Shown here one piece after another: positions 42,358 through 51,569 of a stretch of DNA of 64,000 nt (within the stretch, counting starts at the first letter, position 1; every line of letters begins with the position of its first letter). Both the position numbers and the translations under genes were made by a program. The notes below the pieces were generated by a model. The model did not search any database. It saw nothing but the letters and a program-made list of their open reading frames with translations, and was not told the DNA's origin. Source of the stretch: JANNSX01 sp963741525 (GTDB lineage Bacteria; Pseudomonadota; Alphaproteobacteria; Rhizobiales; Hyphomicrobiaceae); NCBI GenBank assembly GCA_963741525.1, contig CAVUIW010000027.1:496001-560000 (forward strand). Reading direction: 5' to 3'.

Positions 42358-44118
42358 GCACGGCGGACACCATCGCCCTCCGCTCCACGCGGCTCGCTCT
42401 TCCGCAAATACTTCATCGCGCTGTTTGCCGCAGTCGTGCTCCCTCTGCTGGTCAACGGCGCGAGCGAGGCCTGGTTGGGCTATCGCGACCAGCGCGCCAT
42501 GCTCGACCGGCTGCTCCGGGTGGAGGCTGACGGCGCCGCCGTCAGGATCGAGAGCTTCCTCGCCGGCATCGTCGATCAGTTGGGCTGGGCCGTGCAGCAG
42601 AGCTGGACGCCCGGCACCGAGGAGCAGCACAAGCTGGCGGCGCTCGGGCTGCTGCGGCAAGTGCCGGCGATCGTCGATCTCAGTCTCATCGACGGCGACG
42701 GGCGCGAGCGCATCTACGTCTCGCGCTTCGGCCTCAACCGGACGGATGCGATGGTGGACAGGAGCGCCGAGGAGGCGGTCGGGGCCGCCCGGGCGTCCCG
42801 TCTGTGGTACGGCCCCGTCACTTTCTACCTCAACTCCGAGCCCTATATGACGATCGCGGTCGGAGGCAACCGAAAGTCGGCCGGCGTCGCGGTGGCCCAG
42901 GTCAACCTGAAGCTCATCTGGGAGGTGGTCTCGGCGATCCATGTCGGGGAGACGGGCCATGCCCTCGTCGTCGATGCGCCGGGCCGCCTCATCGCCCATC
43001 CCGACATCGACCGTGTGCTGCGCGGCACCGACGACAGCGTGGCCAAAGCGCGGATCCTATTGCGCGACCAGATCGCCGCCAGCGGCGGCAAACCAGTCAG
43101 CGTGCCGCTCGGCGATGGCGGAGCCCCCGTCGTCACCGCCATGTCGGCGGTGCCGGGCGCCGGCTGGACGGTCTTCGTCGAGCAGCCGCTGTCGGAGGCC
43201 TACGCACCAATCTATACGGCGATCTGGCGAACCGCGGCGCTGCTGGGCGCCGGTGCGCTGTTCGCAGCCGCGCTCGCCTATTGGCTCGCGGGACGCATGA
43301 TGGGGCCGATCCGGCTGTTGCGCGAAGGCACCGAAAAGGTCGGCGCGGGCCAGTTCGATCACCGCATCGTCCTTCACTCGGGCGATGAGCTCGAAGCCCT
43401 TGCGGGGAGCTTCAACGAGATGGCGGCGGGCCTCGCCGAGAGCCGCGAGCGCTCGGAGCGGATCGCCAAGCTCAAGCGGTTTCTCGCGCCGCAGGTGGCC
43501 GAGCTCGTCGACAGCCGTGGCAGCGATGGACTGCTGTCGGGGCAGCGCCGCGAGATCGTCGCCGTGTTCGGCGATCTGAGAGGCTTCACGGCATTTTCGG
43601 CGAGGGCGGAGCCCGAGGAAATCATGCGGCTGCTCGAGGACTATCACGCGGCGATCGGCGCCGTGGTGACGAAGCACGAGGCGACCATCACGAGTTACAC
43701 GGGCGACGGCGTCATGGTGCTGGTCAATGCTCCGCTTCCTTGCCCCGACCCGGCGCATCGGGCCGTGACCATGGCGATCGAGATGCAACACGCCGTGCAA
43801 GCCTCGGCCCAACGTTGGCGGGCCAGCGGCTACAAGGTCGGCTTTGGCATCGGTCTCGCCATGGGCGAGGCGACCATAGGCCGGATCGGTCACGAGAGCC
43901 GGCTCGACTATGCGGCCATTGGCCCCGTCGTGAACCTCGCTTCGCGACTTTGCGCGGAGGCGTTGGACGGACAGATTCTCGTCGATTCGGTTGCGGCGAA
44001 GTCCGTGGACCAGCGCATCGATCTCGATCCGCTCGGACCACGCACGCTCAAGGGACTTCCCAAGGAGCTCGTGGTGTATGCCGTTGTCCGGTCCGGCAAC
44101 GCCGCTCGACCGGCTTGA
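42354..44118 (+). CDS. Cache-HAMP-class III adenylate/guanylate cyclase, frameshifted near the N-terminus
   Basis: This membrane signalling cyclase has a first membrane segment (FRKYFIALFAAVVLPLLVNG), an extracytoplasmic dCache-like domain of about 250 residues, a second membrane segment (TAALLGAGALFAAALAYWLAG), a HAMP region (MMGPIRLLREGTEKVGAGQFDHRI) and a class III cyclase domain with both metal aspartates (VFGDLRGFTAFSAR and YTGDGVMVLVNAP). The continuous frame opens only at GTG 42436, inside the first membrane segment. A GTG at 42354 overlapping the previous stop gives VSTADTIALRSTRL in another frame; removing one base near 42395-42400 joins them to a 587-residue protein. Coupled to two binding proteins that may feed its sensor domain. 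Confidence 0.82.
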
Positions 44119-44125
44119 TGCCTGC

Positions 44126-44575
44126 TCAGAACGACACGCAGCTTGCGCCGTCGACGCGCATGACGCTCTGCTGCTGGAACCGCTGCTTGTAAGCGGTGCG
44201 GACGGAATCGATCTTGGCCTCGTCGCCGACCGCCGACGCATGCCAGATCACCAGAACGATGGTCTCCTCCGATTTGACAGTCGTGCCGTCGCGCCATTGG
44301 CCGTAGCCTTCGAGCACCGTCAGACCATCGGGAAAGAGCGGCGTGACCTCTTTGTCGAGAAAGGCTTTCCATTCAGCGTCGGTGACGGATGTGCCATCGG
44401 GCTTGCCGCGGCCGAAGAGCAGCTCGAGCCGGATCATGGATCGGGCCGAGGACGGGCACGTGACGCCGGCCATTTGCGTATCGGCCAGCGCCATGCCTAG
44501 ACCGAAAGCGAGCAAGATCACCGGACCCAGCATGAGGGATCGCCGCGAGAGACTGTGTTTCATTGGTGAGCGCAT
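44126..44575 (-). CDS. DUF3574 exported protein
   Basis: The product has 149 residues from ATG 44575, with GGAG seven bases upstream. A signal or anchor segment (LMLGPVILLAFGLGMALA) precedes the DUF3574 domain: IRLELLFGRGKPDGTSVTDAEWKAFLDKEVTPLFPDGLTVLEGYGQWRDG (positions about 55-105) and KSEETIVLVIW. Function unknown. It converges on the cyclase gene with a 7-base gap. Confidence 0.82.
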   Translation of the reverse strand: MRSPMKHSLSRRSLMLGPVILLAFGLGMALADTQMAGVTCPSSARSMIRLELLFGRGKPDGTSVTDAEWKAFLDKEVTPLFPDGLTVLEGYGQWRDGTTVKSEETIVLVIWHASAVGDEAKIDSVRTAYKQRFQQQSVMRVDGASCVSF

Positions 44576-44977
44576 CCTGAGTCTCCTCTCTCGCCGAGAT
44601 CGCGGCACGGGTCAGCATGCCCCTTCGGCAGCGGTCCGCTTTGGTACTCCGGCCGCCCCAGGGAGATGGGGGTGGTGGGGAAAATCGACGAACGAATTGT
44701 CCTCAACGGCGGCGTGAGCTGGGCTCATGCACGGGGCGGTTGGGAAGGCGATTGAGAGGGGTTTGAGGCGGGTTTGGAGCGCGATCCATGCGGTGTCGGG
44801 AGGGGATGAAGTGGGTGTCGGGTGGGGTCCAAGTGAGGTCGGAGCGCACCGCCAGATCGGGTCCCGATCACCGCCCTGCGGCGAACGGACCATTTGATCC
44901 ATCCACAGGCTGGAATGGACTGTTTGTTCCAAATAAGCTAGGTTGCGCGTCGAATTTGGCCCGCCGAGGAGCCACCG
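44576..44977. other. Gap of 402 bases upstream of the sox operon
   Basis: No gene is convincing here. The soxB-proximal end holds two near-identical 15-base boxes (listed separately). The remainder is GC-rich with no visible repeat from the other families. Confidence 0.4.
44887..44931 (+). promoter_or_regulatory. Paired 15-base boxes upstream of soxB
   Basis: GGACCATTTGATCCA (44887-44901) and GGACTGTTTGTTCCA (44917-44931) match at 12 of 15 positions and are 30 bases apart, about three helical turns. The second also lies within TGGAA...TTCCA. They are good candidates for regulator binding sites of the sox operon. The regulator is not visible. Confidence 0.55.
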
Positions 44978-46234
44978 ATGACGACCTATTCCGCCTTCTC
45001 GATTTTCAAGAACGCCTTGACCGGCAACACCGGCTGGACGCGAGCCTGGCGCGACCCCGATCCCAAGCCCGAATACGATGTCATCATCATCGGCTCGGGC
45101 CATGGCCTCGCCACCGCCTACTACCTCGCCAAGGAACATGGCATCCGCAACGTCTGCGTGCTCGACAAGGGCTGGCTCGGCGGCGGCAACATGGGGCGCA
45201 ACACGACCATCGTGCGCTCCAACTACGCGTTGGACGGCAACACGCAATTCTACGAGTGGGCGATGAAGCTGTGGGAGGGCCTCTCTCACGAGCTCAACTA
45301 CAATGTGATGATGTCGCATCGCGGCGTGTTCAACTTGGCGCATACGCCGGCCCAGTACGACGCCTTCGCGCGGCGCGGCAACTGGATGCGGTTGAACGGC
45401 ATCGACGCCGAGCTCTACAATCGCGAGGAAACTCTCAAGCACCTCCCCTACATCAACCCCAGCAAGGACTTCCGTTTTCCGGTCTATGGCTCGCTCTGCC
45501 AGTGGCGCGGCGGCACGGCGCGGCATGATGCGGTGGCCTGGGGTTACGCGCGGGCGGCGGACAAGCTCGGGGTGGACATCGTTCAAAACTGCGAGGTGAC
45601 GGATTTCCTTCGCGACGCGTCCGGCGCCGTTGTTGGCGTCGAAACCTCGCGTGGTCCCATTCGTGCCAAGAAAGTCGGCATGGCGATCGCCGGCAACTCG
45701 ACGCTACTGGCCGAGAAGGCGGGCATCCGGCTTCCCATCGAAAGCCACGTGCTGCAGGCCTTCGTGTCGGAACCGATCAAACCGCTGGTCGATCATGTCG
45801 TGACGTTTGGCGCCGGCCACTTCTACGTCTCGCAGTCGGACAAAGGCGGTCTCGTCTTCGGCGGCGATCCCGACGGCTATAATTCCTACGCCCAGCGCGG
45901 CAATCTGCCGACCGTCGAGCACGTCATTACGGAGGGCAAGGCGCTGGTGCCCGCTATCGCCCGCGTCCGGCTGGTGCGCCAATGGGGCGGCATCATGGAC
46001 ATGTCGATGGACGGCACGCCGATCATCGCCAAATCGCCGGTGGACGGCCTCTACATCAACGCCGGCTGGTGCTACGGCGGCTTCAAGGCGACGCCCGGCT
46101 CCGGCTGGTGCTTCGCCTGGACGATCGCCAAGGGCGAGCCGCACGAGCTCAACCGGAAATTCACGCTCGAACGCTTCCGCGACGGCCGACCCATCGACGA
46201 GAAGGGTCAGGGCCCGACGCCCTATTGGCATTGA
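44978..46234 (+). CDS. soxB: Sarcosine oxidase subunit beta
   Basis: This is the FAD/covalent-FMN subunit of heterotetrameric sarcosine oxidase, which oxidises sarcosine to glycine with formaldehyde passed to tetrahydrofolate. It has 418 residues. The FAD loop is VIIIGSGHGLATAYYLAKEHG, then GNMGRNTTIVRSNY, the flavin-linked histidine region HRGVFNLAHT, and GYFHG-like YGGFKATPGSGWCFAWTIAKG at the C-terminus. It is the first gene of soxBDAG. Confidence 0.95.
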   Translation: MTTYSAFSIFKNALTGNTGWTRAWRDPDPKPEYDVIIIGSGHGLATAYYLAKEHGIRNVCVLDKGWLGGGNMGRNTTIVRSNYALDGNTQFYEWAMKLWEGLSHELNYNVMMSHRGVFNLAHTPAQYDAFARRGNWMRLNGIDAELYNREETLKHLPYINPSKDFRFPVYGSLCQWRGGTARHDAVAWGYARAADKLGVDIVQNCEVTDFLRDASGAVVGVETSRGPIRAKKVGMAIAGNSTLLAEKAGIRLPIESHVLQAFVSEPIKPLVDHVVTFGAGHFYVSQSDKGGLVFGGDPDGYNSYAQRGNLPTVEHVITEGKALVPAIARVRLVRQWGGIMDMSMDGTPIIAKSPVDGLYINAGWCYGGFKATPGSGWCFAWTIAKGEPHELNRKFTLERFRDGRPIDEKGQGPTPYWH

Positions 46235-46240
46235 TGAAGA

Positions 46241-46332
46241 AGGGAATAGGGAGTGGGGAATAGGGAGTAGGGAAAGCAACGGGCGCTAAAATTTCTGGCC
46301 CCTATTCCTAACTCCAAACTCCCTACTCCCTC
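46241..46332. repeat. Inverted repeat of GGGAATAGGGAGT units between soxB and soxD
   Basis: GGGAATAGGGAGT and related units are repeated directly on the left, and their complement (CCCTATTCCTAACTCC, CTCCCTACTCCC) lies on the right after a short loop. It could fold in the soxB-soxD mRNA spacer. Confidence 0.7.
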
Positions 46333-46347
46333 TTGTCGGAGACAAGC

Positions 46348-46635
46348 ATGCGCATCCCCTGCCCCTACTGCGGTTCCCGCGACTCCAGCGAGTTCACCTA
46401 CGGCGGCGACGCCACGCGCGTCCGCCCCGATAACAACGATGCCGATCCCGAGAGATGGCTCGCCTATGTCTACGAGCGCGACAATCCGAAGGGCCCCCAC
46501 AAGGAGTTCTGGCACCACATCACCGGCTGCCGGCAGTGGCTGGTGGTCACGCGCAACACGGCGACGCACGAGATCGCCGCCGCCGAAATGGCGCGCGATG
46601 TGGCGGTGGCACGCACCGGAGGTACACGCCGATGA
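46348..46635 (+). CDS. soxD: Sarcosine oxidase subunit delta
   Basis: This is the small zinc-binding subunit of heterotetrameric sarcosine oxidase, 95 residues. CPYCGSRDSSEFTYGGDA begins the protein, and the zinc ligands include the CPYC pair with a His and a Cys in HHITGCRQW. Start ATG 46348 has GGAG eight bases upstream. It lies between soxB and soxA as in other bacteria, but the spacers on both sides hold repeats. Confidence 0.95.
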   Translation: MRIPCPYCGSRDSSEFTYGGDATRVRPDNNDADPERWLAYVYERDNPKGPHKEFWHHITGCRQWLVVTRNTATHEIAAAEMARDVAVARTGGTRR

Positions 46636-46694
46636 CCGCACGGCCTCCCCTCGGAGGGGCGACCGGCAGGTCGCCCGGTAACACGCCAGGGCTT

Positions 46695-46915
46695 CTCCTT
46701 GCCTCTCCCCGTCGCGCTTTTCGGCGCGAGCGGGAAGAGGGGATGGTGAGGGGCCGCGGCAGACGAGGTGCTGGCCACAGCACACGTCGGCGGCAAACGT
46801 TCGCGCCGAGATGCAAATGGAGATTTTGGCCGCGCTCCGGATCCGTGGCCGCCCCTCACCCTCCCCTCTCCCCGCTGCGTTTCACTTGCGGGGAGAGGAA
46901 GGTTGCCGCCGCGCC
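46695..46915. repeat. Large inverted repeat in the soxD-soxA spacer
   Basis: The left arm (about 46695-46757, CCTCTCCCCGTCGCGC...GAGGGGATGGTGAGGGGC) and right arm (about 46849-46915, GCCCCTCACCCTCCCCTCTC...GGGGAGAGGAAGG) are imperfect complements over about 60 bases. The arms flank a 90-base centre. The 375-base soxD-soxA gap is otherwise empty. Confidence 0.75.
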
Positions 46916-47011
46916 GAGCGGCCGGCCGGCCGGTGGTCGCCTCTTTTGCGATCTCACCATGGAACACGTCATACCCGCGCCGCGCGTCGTTTCAGCCATC
47001 GGAGCTCTCCA

Positions 47012-50000
47012 ATGAGCCAGCAACCCAACCGTCTCGCCTCCGGCGGCCGCATCGATCGGGCGCGGCAGGTGGCGTTCCGCTTCGACGGCAAGAGCTATTC
47101 GGGCTTTGCCGGCGACACGCTCGCGTCCGCGCTGCTCGCCAATGGCGTGAAGCTCGTCGGCCGGAGCTTCAAGTACCATCGCCCGCGCGGCATCCTCTCG
47201 GCCGGCGTCGAGGAGCCGACGGGGCTTGTGACGCTGCGCACGGGTGGACGGCGGGAGCCGAATGTGCCGGCGCCGATGGCCGAGCTCTATGAGGGCCTGG
47301 AGTCGAAGAGCCAGAACGCCTGGCCGTCACCCAGCTTCGACATCATGGCGGTCAACAATCTGTTCAAGCCGTTCCTGTCGGCCGGCTTCTACTACAAGAC
47401 CTTCATGGGGCCGACGAAGAAGAGCTGGATGTTCTTCGAGCCGATCATCCGCAAGGCCGCCGGCCTCGGCGCAGCGTCCACCGAGCCCGATCCCGATCGC
47501 TACGAGAAGGTCAACGCCTTCTGCGATGTGTTGGTCGTGGGCGGTGGTCCGGCAGGGCTCTCGGCGGCGCTGGCAGCAGGTCGATCCGGCGCTCGCGTGA
47601 CGCTGGCCGATCAGATGCCGCAACTCGGCGGTGCGCTACTCGACGAGCCAGTGGGCGGCGCTGCCGATCAATGGCTGAAAACGATCCTCGCGGAGCTGGA
47701 GAAGCTCCCGAACGTCCGCCTGATGCCGCGCACCACCGTGTTCGGCCAGTTCGACGGCGGCACCTTCGGACTTGCCGAACGCGTCGCCGATCACAAGTTG
47801 CAGCCCGCGCCCTTCGAGCCGCGCCAACGCTACATCGTGCTGCGCGCCGCCCGCGTCGTCATCGCGGCAGGCGCCATCGAGCGCCCCATTCCCTTCGGTA
47901 ACAACGACAAGCCGGGCGTGATGCTGGCGGGTGCGGTCCGCGGCTACCTCAATCGCTATGGGGTGATTGCAGGCCGGAACGCCGTCGTCTTCACGAGCAA
48001 CGACAGCGCCTATCAAACGGCTTTCGATCTCAAGGCCGCCGGCGCCACCGTCACGCTCGTCGATGCGCGCGCGCTCGATGCCGCGATCATCAAGCCTCTC
48101 GAAGCCAAGGGGATCACGGTCTATTCCGCGCATGCCGTCGCCGAGGCGACCGGCGGCAAGACCGTCAGCGGCGCTGTCGTCGCCCCCTTCGACTTGGCGA
48201 CAGGCAAATGCACCGGCGGCTTCACGCGCGTCGCGGCCGATCTCATCGCCGTCTCGGGCGGTTGGGATCCGCAGATGCATCTGGCGACACACAAAGGGGC
48301 GAAACCCGTGTGGAGCAATACACTCCACTGTCTCGTGCCCGCCGCCGTGAGCGCGATCGAGCACCATGCCGGCGCCATGCGAGGCTGTTTCTCGAGCGCC
48401 GCAGCGGTCGGCGAAGGCTTTGCCGCTGGCGCCAACGCCGCCGGGCAGGCGGGTGCCAGAGGCGACGCCGGCCGGCCCCCGAAGGCCGATGGCCTGCCGG
48501 ACGGCGCGCTGGGCGCAGGTTTCGCCCCCGTATTCGACGTACCGCCGCCACTGGGCCTGCGCGAGAAGAAGCGCTTCATCGATCTTCAGAACGATGTCTC
48601 TGCTTCCGACATCAAGCTCGCGCATCTGGAAGGCTATGTCTCGGTCGAGCATCTGAAGCGCTACACCACGCTCGGCATGGCGACCGAGCAGGGCAAGACA
48701 TCGAACGTCATCGCGCTGGCGCAAATGGCGAAGCTCCGCGGCCTCGACATTCCCCAGGTCGGCACCACCGGCTGGCGCCCGCCCTACACGCCCGTCGCCA
48801 TCGCGACGCTTGCCGGCCACGAGACCGATCATCACGTGAAGCCCGTTCGCCGCACGCCGTTCCATTTCTGGAACGAGAAGGCCAAATGCGTCTTCCTCGA
48901 CACCGGTCTGTGGAAGCGGCCGTGGTACTACCCGATTGGCGATGAAGATGTGAACGGTGCCTATCGCCGCGAGACGAAGGCCGTGCGCGAGACCGTTGGC
49001 GTCGTCGACGTTTCGACGCTCGGCAAGATCGACGTGCAGGGACCGGATGCGGCGGAATTCTTGAACCGCGTCTACACCAACGGCTGGAAGAACCTCGAGG
49101 TCGGCAAGGCGCGCTACGGCATCATGCTGCGCGAGGACGGTTTCATCTTCGACGACGGCACCACCTCGCGGCTTGCCGAGGATCACTATTTCCTCACCAC
49201 CACGACGGCGGAAGCCGCCAAGGTCATGGCGCATCTGGAATGGCTGCTGCAAACCGCCTGGCCCGACCTCAAGGTGCATGTGACATCCGTAACGGATCAG
49301 TGGGGCGGCGTCGCGGTGGCGGGGCCGAATGCGCGAAAACTCTTGGCCGATTGTGTTGCCGACATCGACATGTCGAACGAGGTCTTCCCGTTCATGGGCG
49401 TGCGCGTCGGCAACGGACATGGTGGCGTGCCGCTGCGCATCCACCGCATCTCGTTTTCGGGCGAACTCGCCTATGAGGTGTTCACGCCGTCGGGCTACGG
49501 CTCGGCGCTGATGGATCTGCTGGTGGCGAAGGGCAAGGCGCACGGACTCGTTTTGTATGGGGTGGAGGCGCTCGGCGCGCTGCGCATCGAGAAAGGCCAT
49601 GTCGCCGGCAACGAGATCGACGGGCGGACGACGCTCGAGGATCTGGGGCTCGCCAAGATGGCGTCCACCAAGAAGCCCTATATCGGCAGCGTGCTCCGCC
49701 ATCGCGCGCCCATGCAGAGCGAGGAGCGTCAGTGTCTCGTCGGCCTAAAACCCGTCGATCCCACCAAGCGCATTCGTCCCGGCATGATCCTGCAGCCGCA
49801 CAACGGTCCCCATCAGGGCCACGGCCTCGGGCATGTGACGTCGACCACCTACAGCCCGCAGCTCGGACATTCGATCGCGCTTGGGCTTTGCCAGGGCGGC
49901 TTGAAGCGCGAGGGCGAGGTTGTCGACGCGGTCTATCCACTGCAAGGCGATGTCGTGCCGGTCCGGATCGTGTCACCGCATTTCTTCGACCATGAAGGGA

Positions 50001-50018
50001 AGAGAACTCCATGGCTGA
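47012..50018 (+). CDS. soxA: Sarcosine oxidase subunit alpha, frameshifted at the last codons
   Basis: This is the NAD-binding and folate-linked subunit. The N-terminus FDGKSYSGFAGDTLASALLANG and GRSFKYHRPRGILSAGVEEP form the [2Fe-2S]-like fold of the family, DVLVVGGGPAGLSAALAAGRSGARV is the dinucleotide site, and the C-terminal half is a GcvT-like aminomethyltransferase (EVFTPSGYGSALMD, GLVLYGVEALGALRIEKGHVAGNEIDGRTTLEDLGL). Start ATG 47012. The continuous frame runs on to 50104, overlapping soxG by 94 bases. Removing one G from AAGGGAAG at 49997-49999 gives EGRELHG and a TGA at 50016-50018, which overlaps soxG as in related operons, for 1001 residues. Confidence 0.92.
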
Positions 50019-50604
50019 GATCCTATCCGCACTCGGCGGTCACATCGCCGCCGGCCATCATGGCGCGGGCAAGGGCGTGGCCGGCGTTACGCTCCAGGAA
50101 ATGACCGGCCGCGATCTGCTGCAAGTCGGCGCCTGGCCAGAGACGGTTTCGTCTGTGGCCCAAGAGCTGGCAGCCGCGATCGGCACGGCGGCGCCCGCGC
50201 CGCGCGGACCCGCGGTGACCAGCGGCACGCGCGCCGCCTTCTTCGTCGGACCGGACAAAATCTGGGTGACGGCGCCGTTCGCGGATGGGCTTTCGGCGAC
50301 GTTGGGAAAACTCTGGCCCTCGTCGAAAGCGGTGGTGACGGAGCTCGGCCACAGCCGGACGGTCATCCGTGTCGCGGGCGCGAACGCCCGCGACCTGATC
50401 GCCCGCTTCCTCGCCGTCGACACAGACCCGGCGCTCTTTTCAGTGGGCCGGGTCGTTTCCGCCGGCCTGCACGGCCTCGGCGTCACCCTGCATCATGTGA
50501 CGGATGGCGCCTACGACCTCTATCTCCCGCGCACCTTCGCGCTGTCGCTTGTTGAGGGAATCGTCGAGGTGGCGGAGCAATGGGGAGTCGAGGTGAGGGG
50601 GTAG
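50011..50604 (+). CDS. soxG: Sarcosine oxidase subunit gamma
   Basis: This is the fourth subunit of heterotetrameric sarcosine oxidase, 197 residues, GcvT/YgfZ-like fold. LQEMTGRDLLQVGAWPET, WVTAPFADGLSATLGKL and VTELGHSRTVIRVAGANARDLIARFLAVD match the family. It overlaps the corrected soxA stop by 8 bases. It is the last gene of the operon; an IS4 remnant follows. Confidence 0.93.
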   Translation: MAEILSALGGHIAAGHHGAGKGVAGVTLQEMTGRDLLQVGAWPETVSSVAQELAAAIGTAAPAPRGPAVTSGTRAAFFVGPDKIWVTAPFADGLSATLGKLWPSSKAVVTELGHSRTVIRVAGANARDLIARFLAVDTDPALFSVGRVVSAGLHGLGVTLHHVTDGAYDLYLPRTFALSLVEGIVEVAEQWGVEVRG

Positions 50605-50702
50605 AAAGCGGCGCGGCCGCTAACCGTCGAGTAATACTTCCTATCAGCCATACCCGGTGACGCTCTCAGGTGCCGCGGCCCTCTCCGTTGGGGCTACCAG
50701 AT

Positions 50703-51411
50703 TTACACATTGTCCCGAAGGCCCCAGCCTTGGTGGATGGATTTGAACTGGCGCCAGCCGTCGGCCATGGTCTTGGGGCCGGGTGGGCTGTAGCGCTCGT
50801 AGCCGCTCCAGCCGCCCAGACGCGCGACGATCCAGGCGAACCAGGCGAGCGAGCCCGGGGCATACGGATTTCGCTGCTTTGCCGTTTTGCCTTCCAGCGT
50901 CGGGCACAGATTGGCGGCGCGCCTCGAGACCGAGCTTGATCCCGCGGAACAACTCGCGCTTCTCGATCGGCCGCTTCGTGTGGTCGTCCGCCCGCCGCTT
51001 GGGCCGTGTCCACACCAAGCCGCCGGCGAGGCCGAGCGGCACGCCGCTTGTCGCATCGAGCGTCAGCACTGGATGCAGCAGCAGCGAGGGCGTCGACCCG
51101 TCCGGCCCGGGCCCCAGCCTGCCATCACGGCGATTGGGAATGCTCAGCGTGGTGGTGTCCTGGATGGCGATGACGCTCCGCCCGGCGGCACGCTCGGCCG
51201 TGTCGCGCGCCGCGGCGTCGAAAATCCCAGCGCTGGTCACGTCCTGGGAAGCGAGAAAGCGTCCGAAAGCCACCGTTCCGGCCCGCTCGCCGCCCGCGAG
51301 CTTCCTGACGATGCACGTTCGCCCCGCGACGAGACTGTCGTGCAGCGCGCCCCCCTTTTTTGCCCGCCGCTCGTCGCCGAAGCGGCCGGCAAAGATCTGC
51401 TTTCTGGTCAT
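50703..51411 (-). pseudogene. IS4-family (Tn5-like) transposase, internally deleted and frameshifted
   Basis: The N-terminal third (from ATG 51411: GRFGDERRAKKGGALHDSL, VIAIQDTTTLSIPNR with the first catalytic Asp) continues to RPIEKRELFRGIKLGLEAR. Then the homology jumps to the C-terminus in another frame (LCPTLEGKTAKQRNPYAPGSLAWFAWIVARLGGWSGY and PPGPKTMADGWRQF). The middle part with the second Asp and the YREK block is missing, so this is a dead element. No terminal inverted repeats were found. It follows soxG in the opposite orientation. Confidence 0.83.
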
Positions 51412-51569
51412 CGCCGCACCTCCCGCGAATCGACCGCCTCGCCGAGAAAATCACATCGCAAGACCGCGAAAAAGTGCTGCCGGGATCCACATGCAAAAAT
51501 GTGTGCATATGGTAGCCCAAAAGGAGAAGGTCGACAAAATCGGAAGGTTCGCATCGGAGAGAGTGTTGG

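Noticed and set aside
44612..45586. Long open frame antisense to the start of soxB (324 codons)
   Set aside because: It lies opposite a well-supported gene and has no family features. In GC-rich DNA the antisense frame of a real gene often stays open.
46241..46332. Repeated GGGAATAGGG units as a CRISPR-like array
   Set aside because: Units are short and irregular, with no unique spacers of constant length and no cas genes; they form an inverted repeat.
47636..49702. Very long open frame (688 codons) antisense to soxA
   Set aside because: It is a shadow of soxA codon bias, with a composition rich in Arg, His and Gly and no recognisable domain.
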